Source: Burkholderiales bacterium (GTDB lineage Bacteria > Pseudomonadota > Gammaproteobacteria > Burkholderiales > Thiobacteraceae). Taken from it: 36,940 nt of DNA. Below are positions 1-8,456 of the stretch, in pieces. Numbering within the stretch: position 1 is the first letter of the stretch; each line of letters opens with the position of its first letter. The position numbers were made by a program, and so were the translations under genes. The notes beneath the pieces were generated by a model. That model worked only from the letters and a program-made list of their open reading frames with translations, was not told the DNA's origin and did no database searches. The stretch is taken from positions 1 to 36,940 of the forward strand of contig JAUXTZ010000386.1 in assembly GCA_030681095.1 (NCBI GenBank), given 5' to 3'.

Positions 1-1
1 C

Positions 2-259
2 GCGGAAATACTCTTGCCAGTGGAAATCAAAAAAGTACTGGTCGTCAGCCATGCCTGGCACATGCCGCGTGCGCGCTATGCGTTCGAAAAAGTGGGCATG
101 ATTTTTTTGCCGGCGCCTACCCGGTTCGCCAACCCGCCGCCACAAAACGACACCGGTTACAGCTTATTCGACTTCATCCCGAACGCGCGAGCGCTGGAGA
201 AGAGTTACTTCGCGCTGCATGAACTCATCGGCCTCGTGTGGTATCGTTTAACGCTTTAA
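2..259 (+). CDS. YdcF/SanA-type DUF218 protein, C-terminal part
   Basis: Only the last 85 or so codons are inside the window; the frame is open to the left edge, so the start is missing. The visible protein contains VLVVSHAWHMPRARYAFEKV followed by a PAPT segment, which is the C-terminal signature of the DUF218 (YdcF, SanA, ElyC) family, and it ends with the family-typical tail EL-IGLVWYRL. Members are inner-membrane-associated proteins linked to envelope or peptidoglycan homeostasis; the biochemical reaction is not settled. It ends 17 bases before the OsmC-family gene on the same strand, so the two may be co-transcribed. Confidence 0.8.
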   Translation, partial: AEILLPVEIKKVLVVSHAWHMPRARYAFEKVGMIFLPAPTRFANPPPQNDTGYSLFDFIPNARALEKSYFALHELIGLVWYRLTL

Positions 260-276
260 ATCTTGGGACAAGAAGC

Positions 277-693
277 ATGAAAGCACGCATCAAGTGGGTA
301 GAAGGCGCCAGCTTTTTAGGTGAGACCGAAAGCGGCCATGCGGTATTGATGGATGGCCCGCCCGATGGCGGTGGACGCAACCTGGGCCCGCGCCCGATGG
401 AAATGCTGCTGATCGGCACCGGCGGTTGCACCGCCTACGACGTGGTCGCCATCCTGAAAAAGCAGCGCCAGCAGATCAGCGATTGCGTGGCCGAAATTCA
501 CGCCGAACGCGCCGACACTGACCCCAAGGTATTCACTAAAATTCACATCCACTTTATCGTCAGCGGTAAGGATCTCAAGTCAGAACAGGTCGAGCGCGCG
601 ATCAATCTCTCGGCGGAAAAATATTGCTCGGCTTCGATCATGCTAGGGAAGACCGCCGTGATTACGCATGACTTTGAGATTCAGGAAAGCTGA
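277..693 (+). CDS. OsmC family protein (YhfA-like)
   Basis: A 138-residue protein of the OsmC/Ohr superfamily, cytoplasmic thiol-dependent proteins many of which reduce organic hydroperoxides. The two conserved cysteines are present: C51 in GTGGCTAYDVV and C117 in EKYCSASIML. The front half (MDGPPDGGGRNLGPRPME) resembles the YhfA branch, whose substrate is not established, rather than classical Ohr. The ATG at 277 is chosen over the in-frame upstream start at 238, which lies inside the preceding gene and would add 13 unrelated residues. It converges with the small gene on the opposite strand, with 9 bases between the stops. Confidence 0.88.
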   Translation: MKARIKWVEGASFLGETESGHAVLMDGPPDGGGRNLGPRPMEMLLIGTGGCTAYDVVAILKKQRQQISDCVAEIHAERADTDPKVFTKIHIHFIVSGKDLKSEQVERAINLSAEKYCSASIMLGKTAVITHDFEIQES

Positions 694-702
694 TCAGACG
701 GA

Positions 703-1014
703 CTATTCACAGCGCACATTAAAGCGAAGGTTGCGCTCGACAATATCAAACAAGCGATCGATATTCGGATGTTTGCCCGGCTGCAGCCGCGCATCATTCG
801 TGTGCTCGGCAAACAACGCCAGCGCCTCTTGCGCTGCTTCAACGCCGATTGCGCCGCATTTCTTGGCGACATGGTGATAGACCCGAAACGAGCCCTGCGT
901 GCCGGGCGCATTTTCAAATACTGCCAAGGTTTGGCCGTCCGACCCAAGCAAGCTTAATCGTTGCAAGCCATCGACTGGTGCGAGTTGCTGAAGATTTTGA
1001 GAAAAACTCGGCAT
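703..1014 (-). CDS. Small conserved-looking protein downstream of coq7, unknown
   Basis: A protein of about 103 residues that I do not recognise. It is rich in charged and polar residues, with no signal peptide or membrane segment; it reads as a small soluble alpha/beta protein (QRLSLLGSDGQTLAVFENAPG followed by a helical C-terminal half with LFDIVERNLRF). The junction with coq7 reads TGA-GTG-ATG with no intervening bases, so translation is almost certainly coupled; ATG at 1014 is preferred, but the GTG at 1017 is possible. Coupling suggests co-expression with coq7, not necessarily a role in ubiquinone synthesis. Confidence 0.65.
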   Translation of the reverse strand: MPSFSQNLQQLAPVDGLQRLSLLGSDGQTLAVFENAPGTQGSFRVYHHVAKKCGAIGVEAAQEALALFAEHTNDARLQPGKHPNIDRLFDIVERNLRFNVRCE

Positions 1015-1017
1015 CAC

Positions 1018-1641
1018 TCAAACCCAATACGCAGTCTTGGTCATCAGTTTCGAGCTCAGCTTCATCCCCAGTTTGACGGGCAAGGGCAACTCGGCGCCGC
1101 CGTGTTCCAACGCCGTCGTCGCGTGGCGCGCCTCGTCTTGCTTCATTTGCTCGACAATCGCCCGGCTCTTGGCATCTTGCACCGGCAAGCGCTCTAGATG
1201 CCGCGCGAGATGAGCCTCCACTTGATGCTCGGTCTCCGCCAGAAAACCTAGATTCCATTTATCGCCCAACACGCCCGCGAATGCACCGATCGCCAGCGAG
1301 CCGGTGTACAAGAGCGGATTGAGATAGCTTGTATGCGAACCCAATTCGCGAATACGCGTCTCGCACCAACTCAGGTGTTCGGTTTCCTCTTGTGCCGCCT
1401 GTTCCAGCGCGGCCTTCGCCGCCGGGTTGCGCGCCGTAAGCGCCTGGCCTTGATAAAGCGCCTGGGCGCAAATCTCGCCGCTGTGGTTTACGCGCATCAG
1501 TGCTGCTGCCAAGCGCTTCTCAGGCTCACTCAATATCGCTTCGTCCACCTGCTTCCCTGGCAAGGGGCGCACCGTTCCCGCTGGCGCGAACAAGGTGCGC
1601 AAGCCTTTATCAAATTCAACAATTAAACGATCCAGCATCAT
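1018..1641 (-). CDS. coq7: 2-nonaprenyl-3-methyl-6-methoxy-1,4-benzoquinol hydroxylase (Coq7)
   Basis: A 207-residue di-iron monooxygenase that hydroxylates the C6 position of demethoxyubiquinol in ubiquinone synthesis, at the inner face of the membrane. The ferritin-like carboxylate and histidine ligands are all visible: E56 in RVNHSGE, E86 and H89 in the first ExxH, E138 in [12 protein letters not shown], and E170 and H173 in QDEARHA. Length is normal for the bacterial family. The gene starts with tandem ATG codons (1641, 1638) behind an AAGGGA ribosome site. A second ubiquinone-type gene, a ubiH-like flavin hydroxylase, lies at the right edge of the window. Confidence 0.95.
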   Translation of the reverse strand: MMLDRLIVEFDKGLRTLFAPAGTVRPLPGKQVDEAILSEPEKRLAAALMRVNHSGEICAQALYQGQALTARNPAAKAALEQAAQEETEHLSWCETRIRELGSHTSYLNPLLYTGSLAIGAFAGVLGDKWNLGFLAETEHQVEAHLARHLERLPVQDAKSRAIVEQMKQDEARHATTALEHGGAELPLPVKLGMKLSSKLMTKTAYWV

Positions 1642-1684
1642 CGATTCCCTTATGCTTTGCCCAATTCACAGCATACCATCCAGG

Positions 1685-3655
1685 CTAAGCCGCATGTTCT
1701 GCACACCACTTCGCCCACATCCATCGATAGGCTCTTTCGATCTGGCGGGTACGGCCCTTCTCATCGCACAAGGGAGAGTTGGCCACACGCTCACGTAGGC
1801 CGGCACGTAGCGATTCAAGATGATCCAAATTTTGCGCCAAGCCTTGGGCGATCGTTACGTATTCCTCCTCATCGTGAGCGACCAATTCATTGAGCTTCAA
1901 TTTCTTCAGCATCGATCCGCTCCAGCGCGCCACCATATGGTCACCCAGCAGTGTCACAACCGGCACGCCCATCCATAGGGATTCGAAAGTGGTGGTGGAA
2001 CCGGTGAAAGGAAAGGTATCCAGTGCAATGTCGATGCCTGCGTAACGTGCCAGATGCTGCTCACCCGAGTCCGATGCGCTTACCAAATCAAGGCGCTGCG
2101 CTTCGATACCATGGGTCAGGAAAAGATCCAAGAAACGCCGGCGCAGGCTTTCATTTCCAAAGATGTTTTGATACTTAATTGTCAGCCGCGAATCCGGCAC
2201 GGCATGCAGCACCCGCGACCACAACGCCATCACTTTTTCATTTACCTTCGACGGGTTATTGAAGCTGCCGAAAGTGATATAGCCCTTCTCCCGCGCTGGC
2301 GGTAAACCTACGCCCGGCATATTGATCGACGGCGGATGCACGTAGAACGTCGGTAAATGAAACAAGCGCTCCGTAAATGGCTCTTTCGTTTCACGGGGGC
2401 TTAAGCCGTGATCGGTAATCAGATAGTCCATGGCCTTCAGTCCGCTGGTGACGGGGTCATGGAAACTGACTTGTACCGGGGCTGCCCGGCAAGCCGCGAT
2501 CAAGGGCCGGTTGTCGTCAAAACGACCAGCCAACAACACCAGGATGTCGATCTCGTCGCGCCGGATCATCTCCGCCGCATCCTGATCAGATACTCCGACA
2601 ATAGACCGCCAAGCCGTTACCGTGCTCTTAAACCATTCCGTGACGCTATCCGGCCGCAACACATTCCCGTACAGATAAATCTCAAATTTGCTCCGATCAT
2701 GACACCCGATCAAAGGCAAAATATTCCGCCCCACCGGGTGATAGCGAAAATCTGAGGACACATAGCCAATGCGCAGTTTTCTGCGTGGGTCGCGGGTATT
2801 AGGAAAGTAACGATCAATCTCGTGCAAGCCAGCACTCATCCGCACTGCAAAACTGTTTAGTTTTTCGTATAGCACCTCTGGCGTGGTTTCAGGGTGATAC
2901 AACCAGACCGCGAGATAATCCCGGTTGGTATCCAAGGAGTCTGGCTTGATTTCCAGAGCCCGGCGATAGCTGGCAACGGCCTCATCGAGTTGACCGAGGC
3001 TGGCCAACGCCACACCCAGGTTGCGGTGCGCCTCTTCGTAATCAGATTTGATCTTTAGCGCGCGGTGGTAACAGGCGACTGCATCGTCTTGCCGCCTGAG
3101 CTCTTGAAAAGCTATACCCAGGTTGTTGTATCCTTCAACATAATCGGGCTTGATCTTCAGCGCGCGGTGGTAACTGTCCACTGCAGCATCGAGTTGACCA
3201 ATATCCTGCAAGGCAGTGCCAAGGCTATTCCATACCTCGGCATTATCAGGATCGATCTTAAGCGCTCGGCGATAGCTTGCCACCGCGCTGTCGAATTGCT
3301 TGAGGTCTTGCAAGACAAGGCCCAGATTGTTTTGCGCTTCGGCATCATCAGGCAACAGTTCTGCTGCTTTTTTCAAAGCGCATAACGCATCTTTACCTTG
3401 CATCTGTAAGGAGGCGCACAAAAGCTTCCAGCTTATTCCAGATTTTGGAAATTTACCTAGCAACAAACTCGCTTGAACTTCCAACTCCGCATAACGCCCC
3501 GCGTGAAACAAGGCAACCAGTCGATCGAGTTCAATTGAGGATGGCGCAGGAGAGGCGAATGAAGGAGACATCGGTGTGCTCGAAGCCTTGCCGCAACACC
3601 GCTTAAGTTTTTTACCGCTGCCGCAAGGGCATGGCTCATTGCGTGACACATTCAT
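1685..3655 (-). CDS. SEC-C/TPR protein with OGT-like (GT41) glycosyltransferase domain
   Basis: A 656-residue three-part protein. Residues 1-23 are a SEC-C zinc motif (C9, C11, C20, C21 in PCPCGSGKKLKRCC). About five TPR units run from residue 76 to 245. From residue 293 to the end is an O-GlcNAc-transferase-like GT41 domain: GYVSSDFRYHPVG with H306 at the position of the OGT catalytic histidine, TFGSFNNPSK with K470 near the UDP-binding lysine, and DTFPFTGSTTTFESLWMGVP at 546-565. The family moves a sugar from a nucleotide donor to serine or threonine of a protein selected by the TPR superhelix. The segment usually reading GYPGTTG is here FHDPVTSG, so donor or acceptor details may differ. 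Its start lies 22 bases after the stop of the TPR-methyltransferase gene, which suggests one transcript. Confidence 0.88.
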   Translation of the reverse strand: MNVSRNEPCPCGSGKKLKRCCGKASSTPMSPSFASPAPSSIELDRLVALFHAGRYAELEVQASLLLGKFPKSGISWKLLCASLQMQGKDALCALKKAAELLPDDAEAQNNLGLVLQDLKQFDSAVASYRRALKIDPDNAEVWNSLGTALQDIGQLDAAVDSYHRALKIKPDYVEGYNNLGIAFQELRRQDDAVACYHRALKIKSDYEEAHRNLGVALASLGQLDEAVASYRRALEIKPDSLDTNRDYLAVWLYHPETTPEVLYEKLNSFAVRMSAGLHEIDRYFPNTRDPRRKLRIGYVSSDFRYHPVGRNILPLIGCHDRSKFEIYLYGNVLRPDSVTEWFKSTVTAWRSIVGVSDQDAAEMIRRDEIDILVLLAGRFDDNRPLIAACRAAPVQVSFHDPVTSGLKAMDYLITDHGLSPRETKEPFTERLFHLPTFYVHPPSINMPGVGLPPAREKGYITFGSFNNPSKVNEKVMALWSRVLHAVPDSRLTIKYQNIFGNESLRRRFLDLFLTHGIEAQRLDLVSASDSGEQHLARYAGIDIALDTFPFTGSTTTFESLWMGVPVVTLLGDHMVARWSGSMLKKLKLNELVAHDEEEYVTIAQGLAQNLDHLESLRAGLRERVANSPLCDEKGRTRQIERAYRWMWAKWCAEHAA

Positions 3656-3677
3656 AAATTATTTTATCAAACCGTGA

Positions 3678-5921
3678 TTAGCGTTTTTGGCACCAGAATT
3701 GATACATCCCCGCAAAGGTCAGCGGGTTTTTAAGCTCAAACTGATGCCAGCTCTGTAGATCGGTGCCGCGTGGGTCGGCGGGATTAAAGCGCGAATAAGC
3801 TTCGAGCGTCCAGGGATCGGCCTCCATGGCCAGAAAGTCCAAGCCCAACTCATCCAGAGAGGACGCGAGTTGCAAGAGCGTGAACTGATGTTCCTGCACA
3901 TGAAACAACAGATCACGACAATTCGATAGACTGTAAAAATCCCGGCCAAGCAGCGCTGCTTCCGCTAGTGCTGATCCTTCCGGGGCACACAGCACCTGCT
4001 GTCTGAAAGTCCTGATCGATGCCGCATCGTTTCCCAGCTCGGCCTGCTTAATATAATCCCGCGCAAAATTCAGTTTAGCCCGTGCGATTTGGCTATACAG
4101 CGCGATATGCATCAGGCCGCCCGGCATCAGCAAGGAAGCGAGGGCGCGCCATCCGGCAAGTGGATTTTCCAAATGATGCAACACGCCGATGGATTCGATG
4201 ATATGGAATCGTTTTTCCAACTGGCCAAGCGCTAGGATGTCCGCCTGGAAGTACTCAACATTCTCGATGTGCAACTCAGTGGTTTTTCGTGCGGCATACG
4301 CCAGGCTGGCCAGGCTCAAGTCGATGGCGGTGATGTGGGATGCTTGAAACTTCCGCGCGGTCTGAATCGAATGCCGACCTGTGCCGCAGCCCGCGATCAA
4401 TATCTGCATCGGCTGATTGAGGCAACTTGGGATATTGCCGTCGGTAAATAGCCTTCCCAGGCTCACCGCAGGGAGAATCGAATCCACCGGCGACAACGAC
4501 TGCCAACGCGGATAAGGGTTCTCTTCATACTGCTGCCTGACCTCCGCGGAGACACCCGCCGCGATAGGCGTTAGCGACTTGATCCCCGCTTTGATCCGCT
4601 GCTCCTCCCAATACTCTGTGTACTCAATCTTTATAATTTGCTTTAAATAGGCACTGGCAATCACCTCTGAAATCATGTCCTCCGACTTTTCGCGGAGTAC
4701 TGCATGCAAGGGCCGATACAAGGAAATCATCCAGATACGCAGCACAAGCGCAGGACTGATGACGCTGCCAGAATATTCATTCCACATTGCCTTAACTTCA
4801 CCCAATAACGGCACCAGCAACTGCTCTTCCGTTTCCGTACTGCTCCACAAGTGTTCATTGTTGAAACACTGTCGTGACAGACCGAATAAAATCAACTCGA
4901 TGCTGGCTGGAATGCCCGCGTTAAATGCCCCTCTATGCGCCAACAGGAAACGCAACAGTCTCGCTCTAAAACCAGTTGTTGCAAGCTCCAGCCGCGCGTC
5001 TTCCAGCAAACTTTGCGCAAGTACGCCTTCGAAATAGAGGCGGTGCTCTGTTGCGAATTCTCGTAGGGCCTCCAGATGCGTCTCACAGCTTTGGCTGTCA
5101 TCACTCAATACGGTTTCAAGCTGATTCAAAAAGCCATCGCGCGCCTTGAACACCGAAGCTGCAAATGAAGCCAGATCCTGCAAATAGACATGACGCCAAG
5201 TAAAAGCACGCTGAAGGATTGCAAAGTGAGCCGCAGAGGGCGAATCAAAGGTCGCCTTACGGCAGATCTCGACCACTCGTTGCTGCGTGGGCAAATGGTC
5301 GGGGGCAATGGACAAGCATGCATCATAAGCCGCCAGCGCTTCGTCATAGCGCTCCAAACCAAGCAGCGCTTCGCTGTAGCGAATATTTGCTTCTAGATCG
5401 TAGCGCTTAAGATTGAGCGCCTGTTCAGCCGCATGGAGCGCCTCTTCATGGCGCCCCAACATCCCCAGCAGCACACTACGTTGAATATGGGTGGCCAGCG
5501 CTTGTGGATTTTTGCACACAGCCTGGTCCAAAGCCGCTAAGGCCAATTCAGGCTGCCCCATGAGTCCAAATGAAACGCCCATGTTGACGAGCACCGTCGC
5601 GGGATCGGACGCATCGCCCAAGGCAAGCTTAAAAGCGTCGATCGCCTTCTGGTAGCGACCTGTGTGCGCCAACAACAGCCCTTTCTCATTCTGCGCAAAT
5701 GCGTTTTGCGGGCTTAGTTTGGTGGCGCTTTCCAATGCGGCAATTGCCGCGTCCACCAAGCCCAATTCTTTATTGGTCATGCCCAGCATCAACCATGCCT
5801 CGGCATTGATCTTGTCTGCCTTGCAAATTTGTTCGCACACGGTCTTGGCCTCGGACAACTGCCGGTTTTCAAACAATACGCGGGCTTGTTTTAGTTTGGA
5901 TCGGGAGCGGATATTTTGCAT
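3678..5921 (-). CDS. TPR protein with C-terminal SAM-dependent methyltransferase
   Basis: A 747-residue fusion. Residues 1-225 are TPR units without a SEC-C motif. A helical linker follows to about 455. The motif QQYEENPYPRW (464-473) introduces a class I methyltransferase: motif I ILIAGCGTGRHS (507-518), the ribose-binding acidic position in AIDLS (532-536), QADIL (559-563) and GVLHHLENP (579-587). The EENPYPRW segment recurs in TPR-methyltransferases of sugar and flagellar modification regions, so a role in methylating a glycan or a glycosylated protein is plausible, but the substrate is unknown. The ribosome site is weak. It is divergently arranged with the frameshifted methyltransferase at 6054, leaving a 130-bp shared promoter region. 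Confidence 0.85.
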   Translation of the reverse strand: MQNIRSRSKLKQARVLFENRQLSEAKTVCEQICKADKINAEAWLMLGMTNKELGLVDAAIAALESATKLSPQNAFAQNEKGLLLAHTGRYQKAIDAFKLALGDASDPATVLVNMGVSFGLMGQPELALAALDQAVCKNPQALATHIQRSVLLGMLGRHEEALHAAEQALNLKRYDLEANIRYSEALLGLERYDEALAAYDACLSIAPDHLPTQQRVVEICRKATFDSPSAAHFAILQRAFTWRHVYLQDLASFAASVFKARDGFLNQLETVLSDDSQSCETHLEALREFATEHRLYFEGVLAQSLLEDARLELATTGFRARLLRFLLAHRGAFNAGIPASIELILFGLSRQCFNNEHLWSSTETEEQLLVPLLGEVKAMWNEYSGSVISPALVLRIWMISLYRPLHAVLREKSEDMISEVIASAYLKQIIKIEYTEYWEEQRIKAGIKSLTPIAAGVSAEVRQQYEENPYPRWQSLSPVDSILPAVSLGRLFTDGNIPSCLNQPMQILIAGCGTGRHSIQTARKFQASHITAIDLSLASLAYAARKTTELHIENVEYFQADILALGQLEKRFHIIESIGVLHHLENPLAGWRALASLLMPGGLMHIALYSQIARAKLNFARDYIKQAELGNDAASIRTFRQQVLCAPEGSALAEAALLGRDFYSLSNCRDLLFHVQEHQFTLLQLASSLDELGLDFLAMEADPWTLEAYSRFNPADPRGTDLQSWHQFELKNPLTFAGMYQFWCQKR

Positions 5922-6053
5922 ACACGCAATGATAACGCCAGATGAGATGTGCCGAGCAGTGCAAGACTAATTGTCTGGCTAGCCAAGGCACTCTACAATG
6001 ACACGTTATTGCAACTTTACCGTCCATTTCGGCGCGTACACCAAGAATCAATC

Positions 6054-6565
6054 ATGTTAACCACTGATCAATACCGAGAACTCAACGCCCACCTTCACGA
6101 TACCAATCCGCATTACGGCATCAGCTCGTCAAAGTGGGCGCCTGTGGTGGCCGATCAGGTCGGTACGCGAGATATTCTGGACTATGGATGTGGAAAAGGG
6201 CTGCTCAAAAGCACGCTGGGTTGGCCGATCAGAGAATACGACCCTGCTATTCCAGGCAAGGACACGCCGCCCGAACCAGCAGACTTTGTCACCTGCACCG
6301 ATGTGCTTGAGCATATCGAACCGGAATGCCTTGAGCACGTCCTGAATGACCTGCAGCGTCTCACGCGCAAGATCGCTTTTTTGAACATCGCTACCCGACC
6401 CGCAAAAAAATTCTGGCCGAAGGCCGCAACGCGCATTTAATTCTGCAGCAGTTGCCGTTTTGGTTGCCACTGCTCTGGGATCGATTTACCTTGATGATGG
6501 TGGAGAACAACTCGGACGAATTCACCGCTATCGTTGCATCAAAAGAATGGAACCCTTGGGACTAG
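6054..6565 (+). pseudogene. Class I SAM methyltransferase interrupted by a -1 frameshift
   Basis: Translation from ATG 6054 gives a methyltransferase front end (ILDYGCGKGLLKSTL, then FVTCTDVLEHIEPE) that runs off the family pattern at residue 119 and stops at 6440. The natural continuation (ILAEGRNAHLILQQLPFW and on to a TAG at 6563-6565) is in the -1 frame. The switch point is a run of seven A at 6404-6410, read GCA-AAA-AAA. Full reading would give about 170 residues, a complete small methyltransferase. It may be a true null mutation, a base-call error in the homopolymer, or expression by -1 slippage, because A_AAA_AAA is in the exact register of a slippery heptamer. The open front part alone lacks the last strands of the fold. 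Confidence 0.75.
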
Positions 6566-6633
6566 GCCATTCGCGCATTCAAGACTCATCTGCCTGCCCG
6601 TAGAACAAGACAGCCACTTCCAGAAAGACAGAT

Positions 6634-7215
6634 ATGGGCGACATCAATCAACTGATCTACCTGAAAACGCTCGTTCCCGCCGTGGACGGCCCCATATTGG
6701 AAATCGGCAGCAAAGACTACGGAAGCACATCGAGCTTCCGCGACACCTACCGTGGGGTCGAGTATGTCGGCTTGGATATGGAAGCGGGTCCCGGCGTGGA
6801 TGTCGTGGCCGATTTAACCCAGGGCACCGGCGCTTTGCCGTGCGAGCACTTTGCATTGGGCATCTGCTGCTCGGTGCTAGAACATGTCCGCAGGCCCTGG
6901 GTGATGGCTGAGCACATCACCAGTTTGATCAGGCCGGGCGGCACGCTTTATATGTCCGTCCCTTGGGTTTGGCGCTACCACGCTTACCCGGATGACTATT
7001 TTCGTTTCTCGTGGCGGGGAATCGAAGAACTGTTCCCGGCATTCACTTGGGACCATATCTGTTACTCCACCAATGTGCCCGAAGAAATCATTCCCATCCC
7101 GCTGGACCAGCCGGGCGTGGACAACCAGATGGCCTTGATGGCCGACACGCCGGGCGGCAAGCGTAAATATCTGCCCTACCTCATGGTCAACATGCTGGAC
7201 ACGAAATCGCGCTAA
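6634..7215 (+). CDS. Class I SAM-dependent methyltransferase
   Basis: A 193-residue Rossmann-fold methyltransferase. The cofactor-binding motif I is PILEIGSKDYGS (20-31), followed by an acidic loop in YVGLDMEAGPGVDVVADLT and motif IV-like CCSVLEHVRRPW. The late strand PGGTLYMSVPWVWRYHAYPD is typical of methyltransferases of sugar gene clusters. The target is not predictable from sequence. It follows the frameshifted methyltransferase by 68 bases and precedes the CmcI-like gene by 31 bases, all on the plus strand, so the three probably form one short operon. Confidence 0.82.
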   Translation: MGDINQLIYLKTLVPAVDGPILEIGSKDYGSTSSFRDTYRGVEYVGLDMEAGPGVDVVADLTQGTGALPCEHFALGICCSVLEHVRRPWVMAEHITSLIRPGGTLYMSVPWVWRYHAYPDDYFRFSWRGIEELFPAFTWDHICYSTNVPEEIIPIPLDQPGVDNQMALMADTPGGKRKYLPYLMVNMLDTKSR

Positions 7216-7246
7216 GCCGCCGCCCAGAAAATCGGAGATACCTGCA

Positions 7247-7888
7247 ATGAAAAATCCTGACGCCAGCTGGGACAGCTATTTTTCCTGGTTTCACGACAGC
7301 GATGTCTGGAAAAACATGCACTACCACGGCATCCGCACGCTCAAGCTACCGTCCGACATGTGGAACTACCAGGAAATCATTTTTGAGCGCGGCATCACCC
7401 ATGTCGTCGAAACCGGCACCCGCCACGGCGGCTCCGCCCTTTTTTTCGCGAACACACTCGCCGCCCGCCAGTCTCCCGGCTTCGTCGTGACCGTGGATGT
7501 GGACCCGAATTCGAACCATGTTCGGCAACATGAAAAAATCAAATTCCTGATCGGGGACAGCGGTTCAAGGGAAATGGCCAAAACCATTTTCTCCCACTTG
7601 CCCGAGGCGCGCGGCCCCCTGTTCATGATCCTTGATTCGGACCATAGCCGAACGCATGTCTATCGGGAACTGGAAGCGCTCGTCCCTTTTCTCAGAGCGG
7701 GCGACTATCTCATCGTGGAAGTTTCATGCGTGAATGGTCATCCGGTGCGCCCGGCGTTTGGCCCCGGGCCCTGGGAAGCGGTCCATGAATTCATCGAACT
7801 GAATCCGGGTATGCTCATACCGGACAAACAGCGCGAAAGAAAATTTGGCGCCACCGCCGCGCCGGATGGATACTACGTCAAGGCCTGA
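7247..7888 (+). CDS. CmcI/RhmO-type cephalosporin-hydroxylase-family methyltransferase
   Basis: A 213-residue protein of the family named after CmcI and also found as sugar O-methyltransferases in glycan clusters. Seen: THVVETGTRHGGSALFFA (51-68) as the SAM motif, VTVDVDP (81-87), FMILDSDHSRTHV (126-138) and the metal-site-like VEVSCVNG (157-164). In this family a divalent metal held by acidic residues usually activates the hydroxyl to be methylated; here the second acidic pair is VEV rather than the more common ED. The ATG is preceded by GGAGAT at good spacing. In this context a rhamnose or related sugar O-methylation role is more likely than antibiotic synthesis. Confidence 0.8.
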   Translation: MKNPDASWDSYFSWFHDSDVWKNMHYHGIRTLKLPSDMWNYQEIIFERGITHVVETGTRHGGSALFFANTLAARQSPGFVVTVDVDPNSNHVRQHEKIKFLIGDSGSREMAKTIFSHLPEARGPLFMILDSDHSRTHVYRELEALVPFLRAGDYLIVEVSCVNGHPVRPAFGPGPWEAVHEFIELNPGMLIPDKQRERKFGATAAPDGYYVKA

Positions 7889-7936
7889 TGTCCATTCGGA
7901 CACAGCCGCATCGGAATTACAGCAGGCAAGCCTGCT
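7889..7936. terminator. Convergent intergenic hairpins between CmcI-like and methyltransferase genes
   Basis: Two short stems lie between convergent genes: TGTCC-ATTC-GGACA at 7889-7902 and AGCAGGC-AA-GCCTGCT at 7921-7936, the latter overlapping the TAG stop of the minus-strand methyltransferase. Neither is followed by a strong T-run, so termination efficiency is uncertain. Confidence 0.3.
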
Positions 7937-8456
7937 AGGCCGCTGGCTTGATGCCCGTAATGCGCATGTCTCTCGGCTCGCGCAATTTGAACTGCGCCGG
8001 TTCCTGGCGCAGCTCGCCCAAGCCGGCTTCGAACATCACCTGCGCCAGGCTGCGCGGCGTATAGGCCCAGCGATGCGTCATCAGGGGATCCTGCCAGGAA
8101 GGGTCTCCATAAAAGACCCACATGCTGCGTTGCCCCTCCTGTCCTGGGCCAGCAGTTATATCCGGATTTTGGAGCAGCTCATGGCATGCCGAAATCAGGT
8201 TGGGGCATTCCAGAATCATCTTGCCGCCCGGCTTCAGCACGCGTACCCATTCCTTGAGCACATCAACCACTTCCCAGCGCCAGAAATGCTCGACCACATG
8301 CACGGATAAAATTTCATCGGCGGCATTGTCTTCAAATGCAGTCAGCTTGTGTAGATCGCAAATCACGTCAGGATGTTTCCCCGCGCGGCTTTCGACTACA
8401 TCCACGTTGACGTACCCAGGGAGAATCTTGTCTCCGCATCCCAAGTTAAGCTTCAA
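7935..8456 (-). CDS. SAM-dependent methyltransferase, small type-11-like
   Basis: A 173-residue methyltransferase that begins directly with the cofactor motif (KLNLGCGDKILPGYVNVDV, 2-20), a layout common in polysaccharide gene clusters. Further motifs are ILSVHVVEHFWRWEV for the post-II region and RVLKPGGKMILECPN for motif VI. It lacks any N-terminal extension. Its start overlaps the end of the upstream glycosyltransferase by 11 bases, so it is translated from the same message, and its likely substrate is the sugar transferred by that neighbour. The acceptor is not identifiable. Confidence 0.82.
   Translation of the reverse strand: MKLNLGCGDKILPGYVNVDVVESRAGKHPDVICDLHKLTAFEDNAADEILSVHVVEHFWRWEVVDVLKEWVRVLKPGGKMILECPNLISACHELLQNPDITAGPGQEGQRSMWVFYGDPSWQDPLMTHRWAYTPRSLAQVMFEAGLGELRQEPAQFKLREPRDMRITGIKPAA

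Noticed and set aside
6534-6911. Plus-strand frame overlapping the start of the methyltransferase at 6634
   Set aside because: It overlaps a well-supported methyltransferase in another frame and its composition (very arginine and histidine rich) is that of a shadow.
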